A stretch of 64,000 nt of DNA from Oceanobacillus halotolerans (GCF_010993955.1 NZ_WIXL01000001.1:525235-589234), one strand, 5' to 3'; positions 9,078 through 18,709 are shown, counted from the first letter of the stretch. A program made the numbers and translations. Notes: generated from the sequence alone by a model not told the origin.

Positions 9078-11648
9078 TTGAGGAAAAGAAGCCTGATGTT
9101 ACTGTTCATGATGGTATTCGTTTTCATCTACTTTAGTCCACTAGAAGTAGGTGCGACTGAAGGTGATAGTACTAGCGATCTAGACGGTGAGACAGTAGTA
9201 GAATCACCTGAGAAAGTGATAGAAGAGGAAGTAGATACTGTAGATAAAGATAAGGCAGATGAGTCATCCGAAAATAAAGTAGACGTACATACTAAGAAAG
9301 ATGAATCACAAGGTATGACAGAACCTGAAATAGGGGAGCCAACTAAAACCGAAGAGGTACCAGCTAATGACCAGAATCGTAATCAAGAGGATAGTCAGGA
9401 TAGTGAATCACTTAAAGTGAAGGCACAAAATCTAAGTAAAACTCCCGAAACTCTGGAATTCGACATGGAGCATCCTGGTATTAGTGCTTTAAAAGAAAAG
9501 CTAAATGCTATTGGTTTTGATGGCATTAAGATTACCGATTATTTTGGTGGTTGGACTGAAACAAGAGTTAAACAGTTTCAAAGTTTTGTAGGATTGCAAG
9601 CTAATGGGATTGTGGATGCCAACACACGTGATAAGCTAGATGATTTACTAGAGAATGGATATCAACAGGGAGACCGGCATTCATCCATTATTGATTTAAA
9701 AGAAAAATTGAATAAAACAAGTTTTGGTGGTATTACTGTTACTGATTATTATGGATCATTTACAGAACAACGAGTTAGTGAATTTCAAGAAGACAATGGT
9801 TTAGAGGTAACAGGTAGAGCCAATATAGCTACACTTAATAAGTTGGATGAAATTTTGGCAAATACTCTTCGTCTCGGTGATAGAGATGAGGCTATTGCAG
9901 ACATCAAGGTAAAGTTAAATGCAATCGGCTTCGATGGTATTAAAGTGACAAACAACTTTGGGAATTGGACAGAAACACGTCTGAAGCAATTCCAAGATAA
10001 TTATGGATTAGAAGTTACAGGAGTCCTGGATGCTACTACGACTAACAAGATTAATAATGTCTATAAAAGTCCACTACAAGTTGGAAATCGCCATGATGAA
10101 ATTATCCCATTGAAGGAAAAATTAAATCGTATGGGCTTTGACAACATTCGTGTGACGAGGAACTTTGGGAATTGGACCCAAACACGACTAAAACAGTTTC
10201 AACGTTTCGTCGGCTTAGAAGATAATGGCATAGCGGATAGCTATACCTTAGCAAAACTAGATGAATTTATGGAATATGGTTATGAAAAAGGGGATCGACA
10301 TCAGTCTATTGTTGATCTTAAAAATAAGCTAAATAAAACACGATTTGGCGGGATTAAGGTAACCGAGTATTATGGGAATTGGACGGCAACACGTGTGAAG
10401 CAATTCCAAGAGGCTTATGGTTTGTCTGCTACAGGAAGAGCAAATGCAGCTACCTTAAATAAGCTTGATGAAGTCTTGCAAAACATCTTGAAAAAAGGGG
10501 ATCGCAAGGATGCCATTATTCCACTAAAAGAAAAATTGAATGCAATTGGCTTTGATGGAATTAAGGTTACCAATTATTATGGAAATTGGACAGCAACACG
10601 TGTGAAGCAATTTCAAGAAAACTATGGCCTGAAAGCAACTGGAATAGCTAACCCTGTAACACTTGAAAAATTGGACAAGGTATATAATAACCCATTCCAA
10701 CATGGGAAGCGTCACGACAACACGATTGAATTAAAGAATAAGCTAAATGAAATTGGGTTTGGCTATATTACGGTAACAACGCTATATGGATCATTCACCG
10801 AAAAGCAAGTAAAGAAATTCCAAGACCATTATGGTTTAGCAGTAACTGGAATTGCGGATGATCCAACTATTGAAAAAATAAATGCAATTTATTCCAGCCC
10901 ATTTCAAAAGGGAAAACGTCATAAGGATACCATTCAGCTTAAGAAAAATTTAAATAAAATTGGGTATGGTGGCATTAAGGTAACCAATTATTATGGTGAT
11001 TTCATGCAAAAGCGTGTGAAACAGTTTCAAAGAGATCACGAATTACCAATTTCAGGTATTGCTGATAGTATTACACGGAAAAAGATAGAAGATAGCATTA
11101 TCAAAGTCTTTATTGATCCAGGGCATGGTGATCATGATCCAGGTGCTCAAGGCTATGGTATAAATGAAAAAGATATTGTCCTTGATATCGCGTTAAGAGC
11201 AGCGGATGTTTTATCATCAGATTATTACGCTGTAGATGTAAAACTGTCTCGAACTACCGACAAATTTGTTGAACTAGAAGACAGAGCCCATATGGCGAAT
11301 AGTTGGGGGGCAGATTACTTTGTGAGTGTGCATAACAACTCATTTAATGGTAGTGCTAGTGGGTTTGAAAGCTATATCTATAATGGCGGTGTTTCAAGCA
11401 TAACGAAACAAAGACAAAGAGACATGCATCAGTATTTAATTCGTAAATTAGGTGTGAATGACCGAGGCATGAAAAGCGCTAATTTTAATGTCTTACGGAA
11501 TTCGACAATGCCTGCTATATTACTAGAATACTTATTCATTGATAATTCAACAGAAAATGCTCTACTGAAAAGAGCAAGTTATCGCAATTGGTTAGGTGAA
11601 ATAACTGCTGATGCAATTGCAAATTCCTTTAACATCAAGAAAAGGTAA
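9078..11648 (+). CDS. N-acetylmuramoyl-L-alanine amidase with eight wall-binding repeats
   Basis: The gene starts with TTG seven bases after AAGGAGGTGA. It encodes 856 residues: a signal peptide (about 1-26), an acidic Ser/Thr-rich stretch (about 27-125), eight tandem peptidoglycan-binding-like repeats of about 69 residues (about 130-670), and a C-terminal Amidase_3 domain. The domain has zinc ligands His683 (DPGHGD), Glu697 (NEKD) and His752 (SVHNN), and probable catalytic Glu817 (LLEY). It should be exported, bind the wall and cut between MurNAc and L-Ala during growth or separation. Each repeat carries GFDGIKVT, WTETRVKQFQ and a GL..TG core. The gene at 12494 has the same N-terminal design but a different catalytic end. 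A terminator follows immediately. Confidence 0.95.
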   Translation: MRKRSLMLLFMMVFVFIYFSPLEVGATEGDSTSDLDGETVVESPEKVIEEEVDTVDKDKADESSENKVDVHTKKDESQGMTEPEIGEPTKTEEVPANDQNRNQEDSQDSESLKVKAQNLSKTPETLEFDMEHPGISALKEKLNAIGFDGIKITDYFGGWTETRVKQFQSFVGLQANGIVDANTRDKLDDLLENGYQQGDRHSSIIDLKEKLNKTSFGGITVTDYYGSFTEQRVSEFQEDNGLEVTGRANIATLNKLDEILANTLRLGDRDEAIADIKVKLNAIGFDGIKVTNNFGNWTETRLKQFQDNYGLEVTGVLDATTTNKINNVYKSPLQVGNRHDEIIPLKEKLNRMGFDNIRVTRNFGNWTQTRLKQFQRFVGLEDNGIADSYTLAKLDEFMEYGYEKGDRHQSIVDLKNKLNKTRFGGIKVTEYYGNWTATRVKQFQEAYGLSATGRANAATLNKLDEVLQNILKKGDRKDAIIPLKEKLNAIGFDGIKVTNYYGNWTATRVKQFQENYGLKATGIANPVTLEKLDKVYNNPFQHGKRHDNTIELKNKLNEIGFGYITVTTLYGSFTEKQVKKFQDHYGLAVTGIADDPTIEKINAIYSSPFQKGKRHKDTIQLKKNLNKIGYGGIKVTNYYGDFMQKRVKQFQRDHELPISGIADSITRKKIEDSIIKVFIDPGHGDHDPGAQGYGINEKDIVLDIALRAADVLSSDYYAVDVKLSRTTDKFVELEDRAHMANSWGADYFVSVHNNSFNGSASGFESYIYNGGVSSITKQRQRDMHQYLIRKLGVNDRGMKSANFNVLRNSTMPAILLEYLFIDNSTENALLKRASYRNWLGEITADAIANSFNIKKR

Positions 11649-11650
11649 CG

Positions 11651-11697
11651 AAAAAGTAGATGAGCTAGAATGCTAGTTTATCTACTTTTTTTGTTTT
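11651..11697 (+). terminator. Terminator after the amidase gene
   Basis: AAAAAGTAGAT (11651-11661) pairs with ATCTACTTTTT (11680-11690) and runs into TTTGTTTTTT. An inner CTAG/CTAG pairing extends the stem. Confidence 0.85.
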
Positions 11698-11810
11698 TTA
11701 AGCAGATTATTGTTCCCTAGGTATGTGTGTCCTTAATGAATAGTTGATGTATTATGCGCAACTAATGAAAACCGTTGATTTCCATTTCGGACAGTCTCTT
11801 TTAGCTTCCT

Positions 11811-12009
11811 CTATAGAAAAGCGGAAGTGCCTGGTTACCTCCGATTAGAAAACTAGGCTTGTCGCCAAATGGCGAAAGCCATAGTTGCACTTATGCAGTA
11901 AGTATTTTCTTATCTGCCAAGCTTAAGCCGAGCCTCGGTGTGGCGCTTTTTGCGCGTAATGAGGATTGACTTAAGACCTCGAGGGGGTAGGCACTGAAGC
12001 TAGACATAG
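11811..12009 (-). repeat. Dispersed structured repeat A, inverted copy
   Basis: This 0.2-kb intergenic block is the reverse complement of the core of the two repeats at 59.0-59.9 kb. Shared segments read, in the minus orientation, CTACCCCCTCGAGGTC, then an AAGTCAATCCTCAT segment, CTTACTGCATAAGTGCAACTA and CTTTTCTATAG. It contains long self-complementary arms (CTTAAGCC against the matching ACTTAAG side). No open frame is conserved between copies, so a structured RNA or non-autonomous mobile element is more likely than a protein. Confidence 0.75.
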
Positions 12010-12252
12010 GAAGCAAAGACCGCTTCCTGTGGGATCTTCAGCTGTTGTTTTTTCCGCAGGAGTCGACTGTCCTACGCTCCAATCAACTATCGTATTAGCA
12101 ATAATAATGATTAGAAAGAGGATAGCACACATCAGCGGAGGAAATATACGGAGACTCCTGCGGAAAAACGAGCCTAAGAGACCCCGCAGCGAGGGTACGA
12201 GTGAGGAGGCTCGTGGGTAGTCCGCGGAAAGCGTAGTGTATTTCCGTAACGG
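12010..12252. repeat. Dispersed repeat B with long inverted arms
   Basis: A second element lies against repeat A. It has inverted arms TTTTCCGCAGGAGTC (12050-12064) and GACTCCTGCGGAAAA (12153-12167), and ends with a CCGCGGAAAGCG block (12222-12233) before TTTCCGTAACGGAAAT. The same sequence style appears at position 1. Similar repeats are common between genes in Bacillaceae. About 70 bp between the arms (12080-12150) look unrelated, as if inserted. From 12253 to 12421 I see nothing else, so with repeat A this accounts for the whole 0.8-kb gap between the two autolysin genes. Confidence 0.7.
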
Positions 12253-12421
12253 AAATTCTTTGCTTAAACTCTTTATGACGCATCATATAGATTATTAGCA
12301 GCAAATTATGCAAAAAACTTAGTTTATAGGTGTGTGAGTAAATTCTAACTTTTGTTGACAAAAAGGACAGTTTCTTATCGACACAATCTAGCAAATATAT
12401 GTAAAATAGGCAATTTTGTGC

Positions 12422-12450
12422 TTGAAAATAGCAAAAAAATAGCCGATACT
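12422..12450 (+). promoter_or_regulatory. Promoter of the glucosaminidase gene
   Basis: TTGAAA (12422-12427), 17 bp, GATACT (12445-12450), then ATATAAGT. The overlapping GCCGATAC with TGAA 15 bp upstream also resembles a SigD promoter (TAAA-N15-GCCGATAT), the sigma factor that drives several Bacillus autolysins. Confidence 0.55.
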
Positions 12451-12493
12451 ATATAAGTGAAATAGATTCTACTTTAAGGAGGTGAAACGAGTA

Positions 12494-15448
12494 GTGAAGG
12501 CAAAAAATTCTATTACTCTATTAACCATACTATTATTTTTAATCCTTTCAACACCCATGGCAGTTGCAGCAACAGCAGAAGATGAGGATTCCAAGGACAT
12601 GGATGAAACAGGAGATGCCGAAATAGAAGAAGACGTTTCGGGTTCCAATACAGAAGATCAGACAAGTACTGCAGAAGATCAAACTGTAATAACAGATGAA
12701 GAAGAGGCTAAGGAAGATCAAGAACTGCCAGCTTCTGAAGAAATGACAGGTGATCAAGATGCCACCGAACAACAAGACGCTGATGCCAAAGATAGTAAGG
12801 CATACATACAAAACGCCAGCAAAACAGCTGTAACGTTAGAGCAAGGTGTTCGAGATCCACGTCTCATCGATTTAAAACAAAAGCTAAATGAAATAGGATT
12901 CGATGGTATTAAAGTGACAAACTATTTTGGGAATTGGACCGAAACTCGTGTGAAGCAATTCCAAGATAATTTTGGATTAGATGTAACAGGTATTCTAGAT
13001 GAAACGACCATCAACAAGATTGATGATGTCTATCATAGTCCACTAAAAGTTGGAAATCGCAATGAGGCAATTATTCCGTTGAAGGAAAAGTTAAATCGTA
13101 TGGGATTCGATAACATTAGTGTGACGAAGAATTTTGGAAATTGGACAGAAACACGGTTAAAACAGTTTCAACGTTTTGTCGGCTTAGAAGCTAATGGGAT
13201 AGCAGATGATTATACACTGGCAAAATTAGATGAATTTGTCGAAACCGGTTTTCAGCAAGGTGATCGACATAGTTCGTTAACCGACTTAAAAAAGAAACTG
13301 AATACGATTGGTTTTGGTGGAATCAAGGTTACCGACTACTTTGGAAATTGGACCGAAACGCGGGTCAAACAATTTCAAGAGAATTATGGTTTGAATCCAA
13401 CAGGGAAAGCAAATGGAAAAACGTTAGAAAAGCTAGATGAAATTTACAACAGTCCATTTCAAGTAGGCAATCGTCATGATTCTATTATTCCATTAAAAGA
13501 AAAGCTAAATGACATGGGATTCGATAACATTAGTGTGACGAAGAATTTTGGAAATTGGACTGAGACACGGGTGAAACAATTTCAACGCTTTGTGGGTTTA
13601 AAAGAAAATGGTATAGCAGATGCCTTTACACGTACAAAGTTAGATGAATTAGTAGAAAATGGCTATAAACAAGGGGATCGCCATCAGAATATTATCGATT
13701 TAAAAGAGCAATTAATTAAAACTGGGTTTGATGGTGCTCCAGTATCGAATTATTTTGAGTACCAAACCGTTCAACGTGTAATGGATTTTCAGGATTATTA
13801 TGGGTTGGATGTTACCGGTACATTTAATAGGGAAACTATAAATAAGATCACGGATATTTTAAAAAGTCCATTCCAACAAGGAAAAAGACACGATGATACA
13901 ATTGAGCTAAAAAACAGTCTAAATAAACTTGGGTTTGGTAACATTAAAGTGACAACACTTTTTGGGTCATTTACAGAAAGTCAGGTAAGAAAGTTCCAGG
14001 ATTATTATGGGCTTGTTGTTAATGGGATAGCTGATGATCGTACGTTCCAAAAAATCGATGAAATTTTAAATAGTCCATTCCAATATGGGAAGTCTCACAC
14101 AAATGTTAGTAAGCTGAAAGAGCAGCTGGATACATTAGGATTTCCTATATCTGAAAGTGAGATGGAAATAGCTAGTGACGAAACCTTCTATGGGAAAGCA
14201 TTAGAGGAAAAGGTTTCTGAATTTCAGTCCCATTATGGATTAAGAGTAAATGGAATAGGGGATGACCCTACCTTACAAAAAATCGATGATACCTTGTCTA
14301 GTCCATTACAATTTGGCAAACGACATGAAGATGTGATTCCATTAAAAGAAAATTTAATTGAGTTAGGCTACAATGGTATAAAGGTTACAAACTACTTCGG
14401 TGAGTGGACCGAAACCCGTTTAAAACAGCTTCAGGAGGATTATAATCTCCCTGTTACTGGAATTGCAGATGAAGTAACATTAACAACTATCGATAATTTG
14501 CTTAAAGCAACGAGGTATACTAAGTATAATTTAACGTTGCAAGAAGCACTTAATCTGCAAATGAAAGTATCACCACAAACCGACAAACATTATGCCTATG
14601 TTTCAAAAAGTTTTATTACAAATAGTAAGGTAACAGCTACGAGGCTGAATGTTCGTTCAGGACCTGGTACAAAGCATGATATAGTAGGTAAATTGGATAA
14701 TGGAACAAAAGTGGAAATCATTGGAGAAACTGGAAATTGGTACGTGATTGAACATGATGATAATCGTCAATGGGTGAACGCACGTGATGAAGATGTTAAG
14801 TATTATTTAGATCCTAACAACTTCATCAATGACAAGAAACAACAATTCCAATTCCTAGACCTATCTAGATCCAGTGATGCATCTAAGACTGTGCTAAATA
14901 ACTATCTAAGTGGAAAAGGAATATTAGATGGGAAAGGTCAAGCATTTATCGATGCAAGCCGTAATCACGGAGTCAATGATGTTTACCTCATGTCACATGC
15001 AATATTGGAAACGGGTCATGGAACGTCAGGTTTATCCAATGGTGTAAAAGTTGGGAAAAATAAATCTGGTAATCTAGTACTTGTCACTTCCAAAAATAAA
15101 GAAGATCTAACGAATATTAAAACGGTATATAACATGTATGGTATTGGTGCTGTTGATAGCAATGCTTATAAAGGTGGAGCATTCCGTGCTTATAATGAAG
15201 GATGGGACACACCAGAAAAAGCGATTATTGGTGGTGCGAGGTTTATCGGCAATAGCTATATTAAATCTGGCCAAAATACACTGTACAAAATGCGTTGGAA
15301 TCCAGATGCAATGGCTAATAATGGATATGTAACACACCAGTATGCAACAGACATTGGATGGGCATCCAAGCAAATCTATTCGATGTATGATTTATATCAA
15401 TCCATAGGTTCATATACATTATATTTAGATGTTCCAGAATATAAATAG
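12494..15448 (+). CDS. Endo-beta-N-acetylglucosaminidase with eight wall-binding repeats and SH3b
   Basis: I place the start at GTG 12494, eight bases after AAGGAGGTGA, because the in-frame GTG at 12482 lies inside that ribosome binding site. The 984-residue product has a signal peptide (about 1-26), an acidic linker (to about 105), eight peptidoglycan-binding-like repeats of 69-76 residues (about 115-665) and a bacterial SH3 domain (RLNVRSGPGT, about 715-765). It ends in a LytD-type glucosaminidase domain with probable catalytic Glu839 in AILETGHG. It should cleave the glycan strand. Repeats 1-4 are nearly the same as repeats in the amidase at 9078, down to nucleotide level. The two enzymes look like a co-expressed pair. 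Confidence 0.95.
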   Translation: MKAKNSITLLTILLFLILSTPMAVAATAEDEDSKDMDETGDAEIEEDVSGSNTEDQTSTAEDQTVITDEEEAKEDQELPASEEMTGDQDATEQQDADAKDSKAYIQNASKTAVTLEQGVRDPRLIDLKQKLNEIGFDGIKVTNYFGNWTETRVKQFQDNFGLDVTGILDETTINKIDDVYHSPLKVGNRNEAIIPLKEKLNRMGFDNISVTKNFGNWTETRLKQFQRFVGLEANGIADDYTLAKLDEFVETGFQQGDRHSSLTDLKKKLNTIGFGGIKVTDYFGNWTETRVKQFQENYGLNPTGKANGKTLEKLDEIYNSPFQVGNRHDSIIPLKEKLNDMGFDNISVTKNFGNWTETRVKQFQRFVGLKENGIADAFTRTKLDELVENGYKQGDRHQNIIDLKEQLIKTGFDGAPVSNYFEYQTVQRVMDFQDYYGLDVTGTFNRETINKITDILKSPFQQGKRHDDTIELKNSLNKLGFGNIKVTTLFGSFTESQVRKFQDYYGLVVNGIADDRTFQKIDEILNSPFQYGKSHTNVSKLKEQLDTLGFPISESEMEIASDETFYGKALEEKVSEFQSHYGLRVNGIGDDPTLQKIDDTLSSPLQFGKRHEDVIPLKENLIELGYNGIKVTNYFGEWTETRLKQLQEDYNLPVTGIADEVTLTTIDNLLKATRYTKYNLTLQEALNLQMKVSPQTDKHYAYVSKSFITNSKVTATRLNVRSGPGTKHDIVGKLDNGTKVEIIGETGNWYVIEHDDNRQWVNARDEDVKYYLDPNNFINDKKQQFQFLDLSRSSDASKTVLNNYLSGKGILDGKGQAFIDASRNHGVNDVYLMSHAILETGHGTSGLSNGVKVGKNKSGNLVLVTSKNKEDLTNIKTVYNMYGIGAVDSNAYKGGAFRAYNEGWDTPEKAIIGGARFIGNSYIKSGQNTLYKMRWNPDAMANNGYVTHQYATDIGWASKQIYSMYDLYQSIGSYTLYLDVPEYK

Positions 15449-15464
15449 AATACTAGTTTTGTCG

Positions 15465-15503
15465 AACGACTCTCTATCATTAGTGATGGGGAGTCGTTTT
15501 TTT
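15465..15503 (+). terminator. Terminator after the glucosaminidase gene
   Basis: AACGACTC (15465-15472) pairs with GAGTCGTT (15491-15498), enclosing a secondary stem, followed by a run of T. Confidence 0.85.
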
Positions 15504-15611
15504 GTAGTTATTTGTTAAATATTAGTATCTGATAAGTATACATCAGTAAAAATTGGAAAAAATAAACATAATTCTTTTGTCACTATTCCACACAAGAAAA
15601 GAGGTATGCCA

Positions 15612-16877
15612 ATGCTTATCGGCTTCATGAGAAATTCCAGACAACCAACAAAATTAGCACATTTCACTGCAATGCTTTGTATGTGTCATAGGATTGAACT
15701 TATTTATATTCATCCCTATGACGTTGATGTAAATGCTAACATGGTGGAAGGAAAACTATTTAAACACAACACATGGGTACCAGTTCGTACGCAATTACCT
15801 CCTTTTATTGATATTGATCCTTACTGCTTTCATAAAAAATCCAAACCAATCATGAATTATTTGCGAGTGAAAACAATTTTATCCTATGACAAAAAGAATT
15901 CCTTAAATAAATCAAAATTACAAAAGGAATTAAAGAAGGATGGGCAATTTTCTCATTTGGTTTTACCTACAGCAAGAATCAAAAGCCTTGCAGATATTGA
16001 AACATATTTAGAGAAGTATTCGTCTATTGTCATCAAGCCAGTTTATGGGGAAAAAGGTAAAGGAGTGTACCTTTTACATAGCAAGGAAAATGAAAATACA
16101 TATATACTACAATACAGAAAAGATGAAAAAACACTAACAAAAGAAGGCCTTCGTCGCTTTTTTGAGAACAAAATTCAAAATAAGAAATACATCGTTCAAA
16201 AATATGTGACCTCCCGAACTATTCAAGGGGATCCGTTTGATTGCCGGATTCATGTCCAAAAAAATGGTCAAGGTGAATGGTGCATCGCGAAAATGCTTAT
16301 TCGGATTGGAATCGGCCAAAAAGTAATATCTAATGTGAATCAAGGTGGCGGAATTAGTGAAGTAGAACCCTTTTTAAAAGCTAACTTTGGGGATAATTGG
16401 GATACTATCATGGACAAGTTAACTGAGTTAGGAAAGACATTGCCATATAAAATAGAAGCTGTAAAACAGACACCAATTATGACAATGGGACTTGATGTAG
16501 GAATCGACCATGATGGACAATTATATTTATTCGAATCGAATGGATCACCGACTACAGATCCATTGTTAGCTGAATCAGCTATTTTAAGAACAGAGTATTA
16601 TAAGTACGTTATCGAAACAAAATTAAAACCAGCGAGGGACTTTGTGCAAATGGCGGAATTTTCGTCGGAAACTGGATATCTCGCAAAGGAAATTAATCAG
16701 TTAAAAGAAAACTATAACCAGTTAGAGAAAGAAAAAAGCTACTATGAGAAGAAGTACCTTTCAATTGAAAATAGTAGATCTTGGAGATTAACGAAACCAG
16801 CACGACGAGTAGGTAGTGTAGTAAAACGGATCTTTCGCAAAGTTATTTTGGAGAATATCATTTTTTTCTACTCTTAA
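15612..16877 (+). CDS. YheC/YheD-family ATP-grasp protein with SW-tail
   Basis: I prefer ATG 15612 over 15606 because the paralogue at 17056 starts with the same MLIGFMRN and AGAGG lies seven bases upstream. The 421-residue protein has the YheC/YheD pattern: LSYDKKNSLNKSKLQ, VIKPVYGEKGKG, SSRTIQGDPFDCRIH-like core (here TSRTIQG then DPFDCRIHVQK), SNVNQGGGISEV, LDVGIDHDGQLYLFE and SNGSPTTDP. In Bacillus subtilis such proteins are associated with the spore coat; the reaction is unknown. After the ATP-grasp domain comes a coiled coil (about 355-390) and the tail ENSRSWRLTKPARRVG, shared with the proteins at 2708 and 17056. A 12-residue hydrophobic end (IIFFYS) is unique to this copy. Confidence 0.88.
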   Translation: MLIGFMRNSRQPTKLAHFTAMLCMCHRIELIYIHPYDVDVNANMVEGKLFKHNTWVPVRTQLPPFIDIDPYCFHKKSKPIMNYLRVKTILSYDKKNSLNKSKLQKELKKDGQFSHLVLPTARIKSLADIETYLEKYSSIVIKPVYGEKGKGVYLLHSKENENTYILQYRKDEKTLTKEGLRRFFENKIQNKKYIVQKYVTSRTIQGDPFDCRIHVQKNGQGEWCIAKMLIRIGIGQKVISNVNQGGGISEVEPFLKANFGDNWDTIMDKLTELGKTLPYKIEAVKQTPIMTMGLDVGIDHDGQLYLFESNGSPTTDPLLAESAILRTEYYKYVIETKLKPARDFVQMAEFSSETGYLAKEINQLKENYNQLEKEKSYYEKKYLSIENSRSWRLTKPARRVGSVVKRIFRKVILENIIFFYS

Positions 16878-17055
16878 TGTACTATACATAACAACAAAAG
16901 TTCATATATACTGGTAATGATAAGATTTTTCACTTGGCTGTCTGATAGAAACGGGGAAATTTTAAAAAGTTGTAATATAAATCTTTTTTCATCTTACCTT
17001 TTATTGTAAAGGTTATAACGTATCAGGAATGTATGCAGTTGAAAGGGGAATAAAA

Positions 17056-18282
17056 ATGCTTATTGGTTTTATGAGGAACTTTAAACACCCTCCAGACTTG
17101 GCTAAATTAACAGCAATGTTATGTAATTATCATGGAATTGAACTTATATATATAAGACCACCTGATGTTAATATGAATACTAAAAAAGTTGAAGGTAAAA
17201 TGTTAATTAACAATAAATGGATAAATGTACATAGAGAACTACCACCTTTTATAGATATAACGCAATATTGTTTTAAACGCAAATATAAAGAGATTATAAA
17301 TTATTTACGAAAAAATACTATATTGTCATATGATAAAGGGAACACACTAAATAAGGAAAAACTACAACAAGAATTACTTAAAGATGATGAGTGTTCGCAT
17401 TTTGTCATTCCAACCCTGAAAGTGCATAAATTTAGCGATATTGAAAAATTTATAAATAAACATAAAGTAATTGTAATGAAACCAATAAGAGGTGAGCGAG
17501 GTAGAGGGATTTTTATCTTAAAGAAGCATAATAAGAACTATATGCTCGGGCACCAAAAAGAGGAAAAAGTGTACTCTAGTGAAGAATTTAAGGACTTTTA
17601 CGATGATCATATTAAAAATAAGAGATATATTATACAAAAATATATCTCATCTAGAACAATTCAAGGTGACCCATTTGATTGTAGAATCCATATACAGAAG
17701 GGACAACAGGGGAAATGGATAGTAGTAAAGAAGTTTATTAGAATAGGTATTGGACAACAAGTAATTTCAAATGTGAATCAAGGCGGGGGTATTAGTGAGG
17801 TGAAGCCATTTTTAAAAGCAAACTTCGGTGAAAAATGGCAAGATATTGCTAAAAAGTTAGATGATTTGGCATTAATACTACCCAATAAAATTGAAGAAAT
17901 TAAGAAAGCTCCTATTATGACAATTGGGTTAGATATAGGGATTGATAGTACTGGAAAAGTATATTTATTTGAATCTAATGGTGAGCCTACAACAAAACCG
18001 CTTTTAGCTGAATCAGCAAAGACAAGAACAGAATATTATAAATATGTTATTGAACATAAATTAAAATCAGATCAAAAAACAGGAAAATACGATTTAGATA
18101 AACATAACAAAAACACGGAAACAGAAATGGAAGAGTTACAAGAAAAATATAACCTTATCAAGAAAGAAAAAGATTTATATAAAAAGAAATATTTTGCTAT
18201 AGAGAATAGCACATCATGGAAAGTGACGAAACCTGTACGAGTAATTGGAAATATAGTCAAAAGTGTTATTAATCCTAAATAG
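17056..18282 (+). CDS. YheC/YheD-family ATP-grasp protein, paralogue
   Basis: The start at ATG 17056 follows AAAGGGGA by six bases; the upstream ATG at 17029 has no site. The 408-residue protein parallels its neighbour throughout: MLIGFMRNFKHPPDL, LSYDKGNTLNKEKLQ, PIRGERGRGIFIL, SSRTIQGDPFDCRIHIQ, NVNQGGGISEVKPFLKANFG, LDIGIDSTGKVYLFESNGEP. It ends in the same coiled coil and tail NSTSWKVTKPVRVIG. Base composition is distinctly more AT-rich than the copy at 15612, with many AAA, ATA and AAT codons, so the two may not be a recent tandem duplication; one may have arrived separately. The ligase reaction is unknown. Confidence 0.88.
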   Translation: MLIGFMRNFKHPPDLAKLTAMLCNYHGIELIYIRPPDVNMNTKKVEGKMLINNKWINVHRELPPFIDITQYCFKRKYKEIINYLRKNTILSYDKGNTLNKEKLQQELLKDDECSHFVIPTLKVHKFSDIEKFINKHKVIVMKPIRGERGRGIFILKKHNKNYMLGHQKEEKVYSSEEFKDFYDDHIKNKRYIIQKYISSRTIQGDPFDCRIHIQKGQQGKWIVVKKFIRIGIGQQVISNVNQGGGISEVKPFLKANFGEKWQDIAKKLDDLALILPNKIEEIKKAPIMTIGLDIGIDSTGKVYLFESNGEPTTKPLLAESAKTRTEYYKYVIEHKLKSDQKTGKYDLDKHNKNTETEMEELQEKYNLIKKEKDLYKKKYFAIENSTSWKVTKPVRVIGNIVKSVINPK

Positions 18283-18665
18283 TAAAGGTATAATAATTCT
18301 CAATTGTAGTTTGGATTTTATGTTAATAAATTTTCAGTTAAATATGTACGCATCGTGTACTTGTCTTAATCATTCATTGCCTTTGCGTCTTTTTCGGCAT
18401 CATGGTAATCATCTTTAATAGTGCAACATTTATTAACATCATTAGTCATCTATAACATGATTATTCTTGATATTCAGCTGATCGCGGAAATTGCAGGGAT
18501 AATTGCAGACCTCTACTGGATGGCTTTCAAAGAATAATGAGTATACGTAAAGTAAACAACAAGCAATGATGCGCGGCGACGCTCGTATGAGCTAGTAGTG
18601 CTGAGTGGCATGTTAGCATGAGTTCACCTACATTATGCACGATTTTTAGATCCCCTACATCATAA
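18283..18665 (+). other. Intergenic stretch with weak coding-like relic
   Basis: No complete gene is seen. The segment 18457-18537 reads as a 26-codon open frame (MIILDIQLIAEIAG then IIADLYWMAFKE) without a ribosome binding site, and the preceding 70 bp give hydrophobic stretches in other frames. This may be the tail of a decayed membrane-protein gene. Confidence is low. Confidence 0.25.
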
Positions 18666-18706
18666 AAAACCTGCTAATCTCCCATCATAAGAGGTTAGCA
18701 GGTTTT
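18666..18706 (-). terminator. Terminator of the LCP gene at 18710-19777
   Basis: A 16-bp stem (18666-18681 with 18691-18706, one G-U) lies directly after the minus-strand stop codon. On the minus strand it is followed by a run of T (A-run at 18664-18669 on plus). Confidence 0.9.
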
Positions 18707-18709
18707 AGG

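Noticed and set aside
12029-12394. Two short frames in repeat B
   Set aside because: They lie in a dispersed repeat whose copies do not conserve a frame.
12095-12394. A gene in the gap before the glucosaminidase
   Set aside because: The minus-strand frame is antisense to repeat B and has no start site.
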